Source: Porphyridium purpureum
Lineage: Eukaryota; Rhodophyta; Bangiophyceae; Porphyridiales; Porphyridiaceae
Length of the DNA stretch: 64,000 nt
Direction of reading: 5' to 3'
NCBI GenBank assembly: GCA_008690995.1
Contig: VRMN01000005.1
Span: 434,001-498,000, forward strand
Part shown: piece after piece, positions 46,586-53,909 of the stretch
Position numbering within the stretch: the first letter of the stretch is position 1
Layout of the letters: each line of letters starts with the position of its first letter
Notes under the pieces: generated by a model
Told to the model about the DNA's origin: nothing
The model's database searches: none
The model's input: the letters and a program-made list of their open reading frames with translations, nothing else
Translations under genes and position numbers: made by a program

Positions 46586-47392
46586 ATGAGCACGGGGTTC
46601 GTGGTGTCCTTGGCAGGATCGAGAGGAGTGCAGGCTGGCAAGGCGAGAGTCGCGTCGAAGGGTGCTTTTGTGCCGGCGTTGCGCGGAGCAGCGCCAGCAG
46701 TACACACGTTTGCGCTCGCGCTGTCGCGCCGCCGCTCGCAGGCTGTGACAGGCACGGTGGTGGGGCTCGCAATGATCTCGAGTCTGTTCGGAAAGATGGG
46801 CGGGTCCGCGCCAGGACCGGTCCGGGATAGCAAGTGGAGTCAGCTGGAGAAAATCGAAGGCGAGACCGCCACGTTTGGCGCCGGATGCTTCTGGGGCACC
46901 GAGAAGTACTTTGGCAAAGACTTTGAGACAAAGTTTCCGGGAGCGATGAAGGCGACCGCAGTCGGGTACATGGGAATCGATGGCGCAAAGCCGAATCCGA
47001 CTTACCGCGAGGTCTGCACGGGGGCGACGGGACATGTCGAGGTGGCGCAGGTCAAGTTTGATTCCAAGGTCGCATCCTTCGAGGATCTCTGCAAATTCTT
47101 CTTCACTTTCCACGATTGCACCACCAAGGACAGGCAGGGTAACGACGCCGGATTCCAGTATGCTTCCGTTGTGTTCTACCATACGCCCGAGCAGAAGGCC
47201 ATAGCCGAGAAGGTCAAGGCTGAAATGCAGGCCAAGCTGGACGGCAGCGAGATCAAGACCATGCAGGGCAGCAAATGCGAGACTCGAATCCTCCCTGCGA
47301 CCAAGTTTTACACGGGTGAAGAGTACCACCAGACCTATTTGGAGTCAGGTGCCGGTAGCTACTGCAATCACCGCAAGTACTTCGACTGGTAA
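46586..47392 (+). CDS. msrA: Peptide methionine sulfoxide reductase A, probably plastid
   Basis: A 268-residue enzyme that reduces the S-epimer of methionine sulfoxide in proteins. The active-site motif GCFWG places the catalytic Cys at 101. Family blocks follow: YMGIDGAKPNPTYREVCTG, GHVEVAQVKFD and the C-terminal Y-H-Q-T-Y-L box with a resolving-Cys candidate near YCNHR. About 90 extra residues at the N-terminus, rich in Ala, Arg and Ser, fit a plastid transit peptide; mitochondria are possible. ATG 46586 is the first in the frame. Confidence 0.93.
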   Translation: MSTGFVVSLAGSRGVQAGKARVASKGAFVPALRGAAPAVHTFALALSRRRSQAVTGTVVGLAMISSLFGKMGGSAPGPVRDSKWSQLEKIEGETATFGAGCFWGTEKYFGKDFETKFPGAMKATAVGYMGIDGAKPNPTYREVCTGATGHVEVAQVKFDSKVASFEDLCKFFFTFHDCTTKDRQGNDAGFQYASVVFYHTPEQKAIAEKVKAEMQAKLDGSEIKTMQGSKCETRILPATKFYTGEEYHQTYLESGAGSYCNHRKYFDW

Positions 47393-47476
47393 AGAAAGCG
47401 CAGCCCGACTCGGCGCAGTCATCTTCGTCGGAGCATAGTTTAGCGCATTAGTAAAGACATCTCGGCTGGCACCATG

Positions 47477-48199
47477 CTATCGAGATATCCGCAGAATGGC
47501 AACACGGTGCTCGGGGAAAAGCTCGGAGAAGAGAGGTGGCGAGTCCGGCAGCGCACTTGCTTCTTCATTTGGGAGCCTCAACTCGCGCAATTCAAGGCCG
47601 GCCTCGCGTGTAAGCTCGTACAAAAGCTCATCGACAGTGTCGTACCGATGCTTGGTGTGTGCGTAGATCATACAATTGCCCTTTCCACTTGTTGAATCAC
47701 CTCTCAAAATCCTCTCCAGAACGCCGACAAACCCGCGCACGCCTTCGGGCTCATACAAGAGGTCAGATCCAATAATCAAGTCCCAATCCCGGTCCAAGAC
47801 GGCTGTATTGGGCTCGTCCCAGCTCAGCTCGTGGACCTGAAGAACCCAAGGCTCTGGCAGAAAGCCAGACGCCTTCAGATTGTCCACGTTGCGCTCCAAG
47901 TGATCCAACGCATCATGCGCCTTCTGTTCCGTCACCGTGACCGCTATTCGGGCGCTCAGTTCGCACGCATTCCAGTTACGGGCACACACTGCTCCCAACC
48001 ATCCGCATCCCGACCCGAGCTCGAGCACATTGACCAGTGTCCTGCGCTCGGTCGACTGGTTCTTCAGCAGTGCGTCCAAGGGTCCGGATGCCTCGAAGAA
48101 ATCGACCAGACGAAACGCAGCGTCCCACACGCGGCCGCCGGTCGACAGTAAATCGGCTCTGAGCACTGGCGCATCCCTGTTCCACAGGGGAGGCGTCAT
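47477..48199 (-). CDS. Class I SAM methyltransferase, METTL21/family 16 type (minus-strand partner)
   Basis: A 240-residue methyltransferase of family 16 (protein lysine methyltransferase type). Motif I is LELGSGCGWLGAV and the post-I/motif region WDLIIGSDLLYEPEGV has the form usual for METTL21-like enzymes. A G-x-VWDAAF block precedes motif I as expected. ATG 48199-48197 starts eight codons before LRADLL; an in-frame ATG at 48250 would add 17 residues and overlap the neighbour more. Its start codon overlaps the ATG of the divergent methyltransferase on the plus strand (shared CATG). Substrate is unknown. Confidence 0.8.
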   Translation of the reverse strand: MTPPLWNRDAPVLRADLLSTGGRVWDAAFRLVDFFEASGPLDALLKNQSTERRTLVNVLELGSGCGWLGAVCARNWNACELSARIAVTVTEQKAHDALDHLERNVDNLKASGFLPEPWVLQVHELSWDEPNTAVLDRDWDLIIGSDLLYEPEGVRGFVGVLERILRGDSTSGKGNCMIYAHTKHRYDTVDELLYELTREAGLELRELRLPNEEASALPDSPPLFSELFPEHRVAILRISR

Positions 48200-48998
48200 G
48201 AGCGCCAAGGATTCCGAGCAAGCGATTACAGACGGCGACGTCTTGGTCATCGACGACCCAACCGACCCGCCGAGGATCAACTTTGTGAGCAATCGGCGCT
48301 ACGTGCAAGTGCGCTGGGGTAGTAATCACATCCGGCTCCGGTTTGACTTGGGCCGAAGCGGTGTGGGAGGTATCCTGTGGAGTCTGGCCTTGGCGTTGCC
48401 CCGTTACATCGAGCTACGTGAAAAGGCCCAATTCGATGGACTCGCCGGTAAGTCAGTGCTTGTCCTTGGCGCAGGACTTGGATTCGAAGGGCTTGTGATG
48501 GCGCTTCGCGAGTACAATGCCCACGCAGTATACCTGACAGATCTTCCTTCTGTGCTTCCCACCATGCGTCAAAATATAGAGATGAACGGCGCTTCCCTTG
48601 TTGCGGACCGCGTCCACGCACATGTGCTGGAATGGGGAGAAGCAGGGTGGGCCAAGTGGCAGCGAGAAGGCTTACCCACCGAGTTTGATTTGGTCATCGG
48701 CTGCGAAATTGTGTACTGCGAAGAAGCACTCGAGGATCTCAAGTATACACTCCAGCAAATCGTTCCTCCAAACAACAGCCGCGGTACCGTGCTATACATG
48801 GCATTTGAGAGTCGCTACTTTTCTTGCCTGCAGTTCATCCGTGAGCTCGCGTTGCTGCCCGCACTTGCCGAGGATGAGGTGGATCCACCGCGCTCATCTC
48901 CTTACTACTCGGTCGAGTCCATCGCGGATTTCGACGCGTGCGGTGCAGAGGACGCCTATATCTTCCGCATTGTGGCCACCGGAGTCGCCCAAAGATAG
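48198..48998 (+). CDS. Class I SAM methyltransferase, METTL21/family 16 type (plus-strand partner)
   Basis: A 266-residue methyltransferase of the same broad family as its divergent neighbour. Motif I is VLVLGAGLGFEGLVMAL and the acidic motif is FDLVIGCEIVYCEEALEDL. The N-terminal RYVQVRWGSNHIRLRFDLG plus a LWSLALALPRYI segment matches family 16 entry blocks. ATG 48198 is the last ATG before the conserved part, so the two coding regions must abut or overlap at their 5' ends. The two proteins are not close copies, so recent duplication is not evident. PRP38 follows on the same strand after 57 bp. Confidence 0.8.
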   Translation: MSAKDSEQAITDGDVLVIDDPTDPPRINFVSNRRYVQVRWGSNHIRLRFDLGRSGVGGILWSLALALPRYIELREKAQFDGLAGKSVLVLGAGLGFEGLVMALREYNAHAVYLTDLPSVLPTMRQNIEMNGASLVADRVHAHVLEWGEAGWAKWQREGLPTEFDLVIGCEIVYCEEALEDLKYTLQQIVPPNNSRGTVLYMAFESRYFSCLQFIRELALLPALAEDEVDPPRSSPYYSVESIADFDACGAEDAYIFRIVATGVAQR

Positions 48999-49055
48999 CG
49001 CTGCGGCACTCTGAACGTGCCAGCAAATAAAGAGCGTCGAGCAGCCGCACACACG

Positions 49056-49808
49056 ATGGCGCAGCAAGCCACAAGTACACAGGCGATACGAGCGCATGGA
49101 CTGGACCCGCAGAAGCTGGTGGACAAGATCACGCGCTCCAAAGTTTACGCATCCGAGTTTTGGCTGTCGCGGTGCTTTGCGTTGGATGTGGCGGGCGTGG
49201 TCGAAGTCGCCGCCAAAGATGTGCACGCGATTGGTGCGTTGTACGGTGGCTCGCTCAACCGCGCACACCCATTCCTGTGCCTCCTGGTGAAGCTGTTACA
49301 GCTCGGGCCGGCGTTTGAGGTCGCTGCGGAGCTCGTGCAGCAGCATTCACTCAAGTATCTACGCGCATTGGGTGCCGCTTACATTCGCATGACCGCCGGG
49401 AGCGCGCAGGTCTACTCGCAACTCGAGCCATTGTACGCGGATTTCCGAAAGCTGCGCGTACTTCAAACGGACGGATCATTCACCTTGATCCACATGGACG
49501 AGTTTGTAGACGAGCTACTTCACGACGGCCAAGGCCCCAACCAACATATCCTGGGAATTCCGTTCGTCAAACTGCAGAAACGGAGCGTGCTGGAACAAAC
49601 TGGCCAGCTCGAGCCGTACATAAGCGTGGTCAGGGACGAGCTGGAGCGCGAAATCGCGCTTGGGACTGGACCACCTCTGAAACGACCGCGGATAGGCTCC
49701 TTGCTCACGCCCAAGGAAGACGAACAGGGGGTGCAAGTGCCTTACCCAACAGATATCGATGGATGGAACGCACTTCGCGCAATATTGGGCTTGAGGCCAC
49801 TGGAGTAG
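49056..49808 (+). CDS. PRP38: Pre-mRNA splicing factor PRP38
   Basis: A 250-residue PRP38 protein, needed to activate the spliceosome (release of U1/U4). Family blocks: the HGLDPQKLVDKI and SKVYASEFWLSRCF start, IGALYGG, PFLCLLVKLLQLGP, KYLRALGAAYIRMTAGS, LEPLYADFRKLR, HMDEFVDELL and a KLQKRSVLEQ end. It lacks a long Arg/Ser tail. The open frame runs upstream to 49017 without an ATG; ATG 49056 is the start. A splicing factor in an almost intronless window agrees with the one intron seen in 14-3-3. It converges with the NDR kinase gene (42-bp gap). Confidence 0.93.
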   Translation: MAQQATSTQAIRAHGLDPQKLVDKITRSKVYASEFWLSRCFALDVAGVVEVAAKDVHAIGALYGGSLNRAHPFLCLLVKLLQLGPAFEVAAELVQQHSLKYLRALGAAYIRMTAGSAQVYSQLEPLYADFRKLRVLQTDGSFTLIHMDEFVDELLHDGQGPNQHILGIPFVKLQKRSVLEQTGQLEPYISVVRDELEREIALGTGPPLKRPRIGSLLTPKEDEQGVQVPYPTDIDGWNALRAILGLRPLE

Positions 49809-49849
49809 TCATTGAATACATGATAAAACCTCACGCCAAAAGCGAATAC

Positions 49850-49855
49850 TTTATT
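49850..49855 (-). terminator. AATAAA overlapping the NDR kinase stop codon
   Basis: On the minus strand the last codons read AAA TAA AGT, so the stop codon TAA lies inside AATAAA. If used as a poly(A) signal the 3' untranslated region would be about 10-30 nt and would end in the 42-bp gap before PRP38. Confidence 0.35.
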
Positions 49856-51293
49856 TTGGTGGCGCGTCAAACATGCCCTTGTTCACTCCGGCACGCTTGG
49901 GCTTGACCTTCTCCTTCTCATTATTTCGCGCGAAGGTGTAACCCACAAAGTCCTCAGCATTGGGTTCCATCTTTTTGTAGTAGGTCGGCTTGATGGCCTG
50001 GAATCGCTTGCGCTCCTCGTCCGTCAAAGTTTTGTGCTCTTCAAAGTATCGCACGTCGGTTGGCCCGGCGAGATCCGGCGCAAACGGCGCCTTTTGCGCC
50101 ACCAAATCTTCAAATGACATTCCCTTGAAGAACGGATGCTCCAGAAAATCTTCCTTGCCCTTCTTGGCGCCCAGACGGTACTCAGGATCACACAGCAGGG
50201 CGGTGATCAAATTTTTCGCCGCCCATGAAATGTTTGCTTCGGGTGGGAACTGCAGCGTTTCTTGCCAATTGAGAATCTTCTTGCACGTCTGCAGCGCGTC
50301 CTCGGCGTAGAACGGCGGGTACCCAACTAACATCTCAAAAATTACAACACCAAGCGACCACCAGTCACACTCAGACCCGTAACCGCGCTTCATAAGGACT
50401 TCCGGTGCAATATAGTCGGGCGTGCCCACAGTCGAGTACGCCATCTTCCGAGCGTTCCGCTTCCATGCCGCGATTTTTTGTCCGTGTGTTGCCGTTGGAG
50501 CGGTCTTGTCTCCGACGGCAGCATTCGCGCCGTCCGCGGTCGCCGCATCAAGCCCCTCTGGCGTGTTCACCTGATAGCTCTTGCAGAGGCCGAAGTCCGA
50601 CAGCTTGAGGTTTCCATCGGCGTCAATAAGCAAATTGTCGGGCTTGACGTCGCGGTGGATGTATCCGAGGTTGTGAAGCGTATCGATAGCAATCACCATT
50701 TGCGCGACATAGAATCTCGAATCTTCCTCGGGAATTGTATCCTTGGTGATCAGTAAGCCCATAAGATCGCCGCCGGGCAAATACTCCATCACAAGGTACA
50801 AGTGGGAAGCGTCTTGAAACGCATAGTTAAGCCTGCAAATGTACGGACTGTCGGCCTTGACGAGCACGTGCCGCTCGGACCACGCGTGACTGACCTGCTC
50901 CTGGCGGCCCATATCCTTTTTGATCAGCTTTTTCATCGCAAAGTACTGCCCGGAATCCTTCTTGCGCACCAACTTGACCTCGCCAAACGCGCCCTTGCCG
51001 AGCGTGGCAATGGGCTCAAAGTCGGCCTCATGCAGCGGCCGCAGGCGCTCGCGCAGACTCATCATCTCTGCGTGCAGCTTGTCTGCCATCCACGCGTCAC
51101 GCTCGCTGCCCTGCAGACTCATGGTGGCGACCTTCTTCTCCAGCTCGCGCCGCTTGGCCTCCATCTCGGCGCGCTCCTGCATAAACTTACTCACCTGCAT
51201 CTCCATCTTTGCCTTGGCGACCTTCACCCGCTCCGCGCGCTGCCGCACCTTGACCTGTCCCGCGGAACCCCCATCCCCACTACTTCCATCCAT
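49851..51293 (-). CDS. NDR/LATS-type AGC protein kinase
   Basis: A 480-residue kinase of the NDR branch of AGC kinases (Hippo/MEN-type signalling). The N-terminal 90 residues are Lys/Arg/Glu-rich helix, the MOB-binding segment. The kinase domain has GKGAFGEV (from about 99), catalytic Lys121, HRDVKPDN from 213, DFG at 233-235 and a 50-residue Ala-rich insert in the activation segment before TVGTPDYIAPEV, as NDR kinases have. The C-terminal hydrophobic motif reads FVGYTF, the F-x-x-Y-T-F/Y site phosphorylated by upstream kinases. ATG 51293 is the first ATG; upstream lies a TGG repeat in frame but without ATG. Confidence 0.94.
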   Translation of the reverse strand: MDGSSGDGGSAGQVKVRQRAERVKVAKAKMEMQVSKFMQERAEMEAKRRELEKKVATMSLQGSERDAWMADKLHAEMMSLRERLRPLHEADFEPIATLGKGAFGEVKLVRKKDSGQYFAMKKLIKKDMGRQEQVSHAWSERHVLVKADSPYICRLNYAFQDASHLYLVMEYLPGGDLMGLLITKDTIPEEDSRFYVAQMVIAIDTLHNLGYIHRDVKPDNLLIDADGNLKLSDFGLCKSYQVNTPEGLDAATADGANAAVGDKTAPTATHGQKIAAWKRNARKMAYSTVGTPDYIAPEVLMKRGYGSECDWWSLGVVIFEMLVGYPPFYAEDALQTCKKILNWQETLQFPPEANISWAAKNLITALLCDPEYRLGAKKGKEDFLEHPFFKGMSFEDLVAQKAPFAPDLAGPTDVRYFEEHKTLTDEERKRFQAIKPTYYKKMEPNAEDFVGYTFARNNEKEKVKPKRAGVNKGMFDAPPK

Positions 51294-51599
51294 CGCAAAC
51301 CACCACCACCACCACCACCACCACCACCACCCCGACCCACCGTCCCCCACCTCTTTCCGCTGTCCCACCTTTCTCTTCACTTTTCCCGCATCAACCGTTT
51401 TTCCCACGCACCTTTGTACAAGTACAGTGGGTACAGTGTATTTGGATCTAGACCCGATTTGAATGTGGTACAGCTTAGAAGTACAGTTGGCCGATGGTGG
51501 TGATGTTCAGTGCATGTTCCGTGTGCACGCCGCGGAGAGAAAGAGAGAGAGTGCGGAGAAGGGTGATGGCGACGGTGGCGCTATTTGTGCGAGTACGAG
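51294..51599. promoter_or_regulatory. Divergent promoter with four GTACAG motifs and a (TGG)n leader repeat
   Basis: Between the NDR kinase (-) and BtuF-like (+) starts. GTACAGT occurs at 51422-51428, 51431-51437 and 51481-51487, and GTACAGC at 51468-51474. On the kinase side a (TGG)n repeat of about ten units (minus strand, about 51300-51331) lies directly before the ATG. This is the densest cluster of the motif in the window. Confidence 0.5.
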
Positions 51600-52613
51600 A
51601 TGGAGGACTGCGTGCGTGGGCCGCGTGACGGAGTGGGTGTGCGCGTGGCATCGTTGCTGCCGGCATGGACAGAGACGGTGCACAGTGTAGCTCGTGGCGA
51701 ATGTCTGGTGGGAGTGACACATGAAGATCAGGTCGCTGACGCAAGCGCCAGTGCGCTGGTGGTCACGCGGAACAAGTTTGATGGGTCCGTCATGACGTCG
51801 GCTGAGATTGCGGCCACGCATCGCGCCTCGGCGGGGGAGTGGGCGCTCGGCCAGCAGTTTGCGTCTTGGGATGAATGGGCGGTCTGTCGGGATCTCGTCC
51901 AGTTCCAGCTCTGCTCGTTTTACCATGTGAGCTGCGACGCGCTCATTCAGGCGCGCCCGACACTTATACTCACGCATGTCCTGGAGACAGAGATGGGCAG
52001 CCTGAATGATGTCGAGCGAGCCGTCAGACTAATTCTGAGTGACTCGAACGTGCAGGTTATGTCTATGGACCCGACAACATTGTCCGAGATCTACGCAGCC
52101 ACCATCGCCATTGGAAAGTCAGTGCATGCTGAGCGGAACGCCTTTGCATTGGTCGCAAGAACACGATTTATGCTGGAAAAGAGATCGCCGAGTAGATATA
52201 GCATACAATCGGCTGTCATTATCCAGTGGTTGGATCCCTTATACGTCGCCGGCGGATGGCTTCCAGACATGCTTGAGCGTCTGTTCCCATCTTGCGCGGG
52301 ATGTACGTTTACACGCCCTGGTGGGCCATCGCTGGCTACTACATGGGACCAACTGGCGACTGTGCAAGCCGACCTTGTCATTGTGGCGCCGTGTGGGATG
52401 GATCTGGCCCAGGCCGAGCGCGAATTCAGCGCGCTCGCGCCCGCCCGAATCGTCGGCTCCAGCAGTCGACTGATTCTTTGTTTCGACGCCACTCGCATGT
52501 TTTCCTTGCCGTCATGTGAGTCGGTGTTGCGCACGGCCCACAGTATTATGGAGCGCGTTGAGCGCCTCACTTGTACAAACCAGCCCGACGCTGCCCTCGC
52601 GTCCATTTCATAA
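51600..52613 (+). CDS. BtuF-like substrate-binding-fold protein without signal peptide
   Basis: A 337-residue protein of the TroA/BtuF-type binding-protein fold. It starts near VRVASLLPAWTETV (the SLLPS-x-TE motif of BtuF/FecB-like proteins), followed by LVGVTHE, TLILTHVLE, a helix-rich linker, QWLDPLYVAGGWLPDML and DLVIVAPCGMDLAQAE. In bacteria such proteins bind B12 or iron chelates in the periplasm, but here there is no signal peptide or lipobox, so it is probably intracellular and not a transporter subunit. Homologues of bacterial origin exist in cyanobacteria and algae. Ligand is unknown; B12 is a guess. ATG 51600 is the first ATG of the frame. Confidence 0.72.
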   Translation: MEDCVRGPRDGVGVRVASLLPAWTETVHSVARGECLVGVTHEDQVADASASALVVTRNKFDGSVMTSAEIAATHRASAGEWALGQQFASWDEWAVCRDLVQFQLCSFYHVSCDALIQARPTLILTHVLETEMGSLNDVERAVRLILSDSNVQVMSMDPTTLSEIYAATIAIGKSVHAERNAFALVARTRFMLEKRSPSRYSIQSAVIIQWLDPLYVAGGWLPDMLERLFPSCAGCTFTRPGGPSLATTWDQLATVQADLVIVAPCGMDLAQAEREFSALAPARIVGSSSRLILCFDATRMFSLPSCESVLRTAHSIMERVERLTCTNQPDAALASIS

Positions 52614-52699
52614 ACCTGCTTCTCACCAAACAAATACGTAGGCCCGGCGTGGCTGGGCCACGGCGCGATTCTGGATCTGAGTTGTGCGTGAGCTGCATT

Positions 52700-53842
52700 A
52701 TGCGACTGACGTTCGCAAGCGGGACGTACCCGGCGCATCGCTCGCGGTACGGAGGAAACGGCCCGACGTGCGGTTCGAAATGCGCTCGAGTGACATGCGC
52801 AACTTGGCGGGGAACGCGCAAGGGTGTGATTCGAATGGATGGTGGCAGTGCGGCAACGCGAAACGAGGCCAGGCAGCTGGTGGTTTTGGGTGCGCTGGCC
52901 ACAGCAGGCTTCATTGAGACGACGGGCCTCAATATTTCGCTCGCCATCGTCGCGACTTCCAAAGTATGTCCAGCTGCCGGCTGCCAAACAGTCCTGAATT
53001 CTCCATTTGCGAGGCTGCCTTTGCCTGGCTCAGGCCTGTCGATACCGCTAATGCAGCTGGGGGCCGCGGCATACTTTTGCATGATATTGCTGTGTGCGGC
53101 AGCCTGGAACAACAGAAAGGAGCCACAAAAGCATGCGAAACTTGAAAGAATGGAAGGTTCCGCGTGTTGGATTGATCGCATAATCAATGTGCTTGCTATC
53201 GCCATGGCCAGCTTTAGCGTGTACTTGATGAGCTTAATTGTACTGGTACTTCAGTCGTGGTGCTGGTACTGCGCGTTTTCTGCACTTATGAGCTTGTGCA
53301 TGGCTCTAGTGCGCCGCAGATCGACGTTGTACAAACGCAGTGACGGCAGAGCAGGATTGGTCCTATCGGTCGCGTTCGCGCTGCTCTCGTTTTTCGGCAC
53401 TGTGTTTGGTACAATGCCTGTGCACCGCATCGAGTGGCGGGACGCGCGCGATGTGCGGCACCAAGTACCGATATATACAGTTCAGAGTCATTCCTCGAAG
53501 CGAGCTCTGCGCCTGGCCAAGCGCCTGGAGCGGCTGGGTGCCGTCCTCTACGGTGCGTACTGGTGCGAGCATTGCGCAATGCAGCGAGAGCTGCTCGGGA
53601 AGGAAGCATTTGGAGAGCTCGAGGGCGTGCGCTACGTTGAATGCTCGCGCTTCGGCGTTGGCAGCAGGAAGCAGGACTGCGAGAAGCGACGCATTCGGTT
53701 CTTTCCCGCGTGGGAAATCAAGGGCGAGCTCTTCCAAGGTATCAAGAGCATCGAGCTGTTGGAAGAGATTGCGGATGTCATGGAGCGCATCGAAAGGACA
53801 GTACCTGCGTCCGCCATTCCCGCAAAGTCGCGTCGCGCGTAA
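52700..53842 (+). CDS. LTO1: VKOR-thioredoxin fusion (LTO1-type), plastid thiol oxidase
   Basis: A 380-residue fusion that forms disulfides in the thylakoid lumen. A basic, Ser/Gly-rich 55-residue N-terminus fits a transit peptide. The VKOR domain has several membrane helices, the loop cysteines Cys90 and Cys95 (VCPAAGCQ) and the active pair Cys188/Cys191 (WCWYC). A C-terminal thioredoxin-like domain has Cys289/Cys292 (YWCEHC) and further cysteines at about 315 and 327. In plants and cyanobacteria the VKOR part passes electrons to quinone and the Trx part oxidises substrates. ATG 52700 gives a plausible start, although an ATG at residue 46 is possible. The gene starts 87 bp after the BtuF-like gene on the same strand. 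Confidence 0.9.
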   Translation: MRLTFASGTYPAHRSRYGGNGPTCGSKCARVTCATWRGTRKGVIRMDGGSAATRNEARQLVVLGALATAGFIETTGLNISLAIVATSKVCPAAGCQTVLNSPFARLPLPGSGLSIPLMQLGAAAYFCMILLCAAAWNNRKEPQKHAKLERMEGSACWIDRIINVLAIAMASFSVYLMSLIVLVLQSWCWYCAFSALMSLCMALVRRRSTLYKRSDGRAGLVLSVAFALLSFFGTVFGTMPVHRIEWRDARDVRHQVPIYTVQSHSSKRALRLAKRLERLGAVLYGAYWCEHCAMQRELLGKEAFGELEGVRYVECSRFGVGSRKQDCEKRRIRFFPAWEIKGELFQGIKSIELLEEIADVMERIERTVPASAIPAKSRRA

Positions 53843-53909
53843 GCATCCGGCGTAGCTCTGGTGCCAACCTGAAGCGATGATTTGGTCGGACACACGTTTA
53901 GTTTAACAA

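Noticed and set aside
46127-47329. Minus-strand frame of 400 codons
   Set aside because: Antisense to all of MsrA; no family motif and biased composition.
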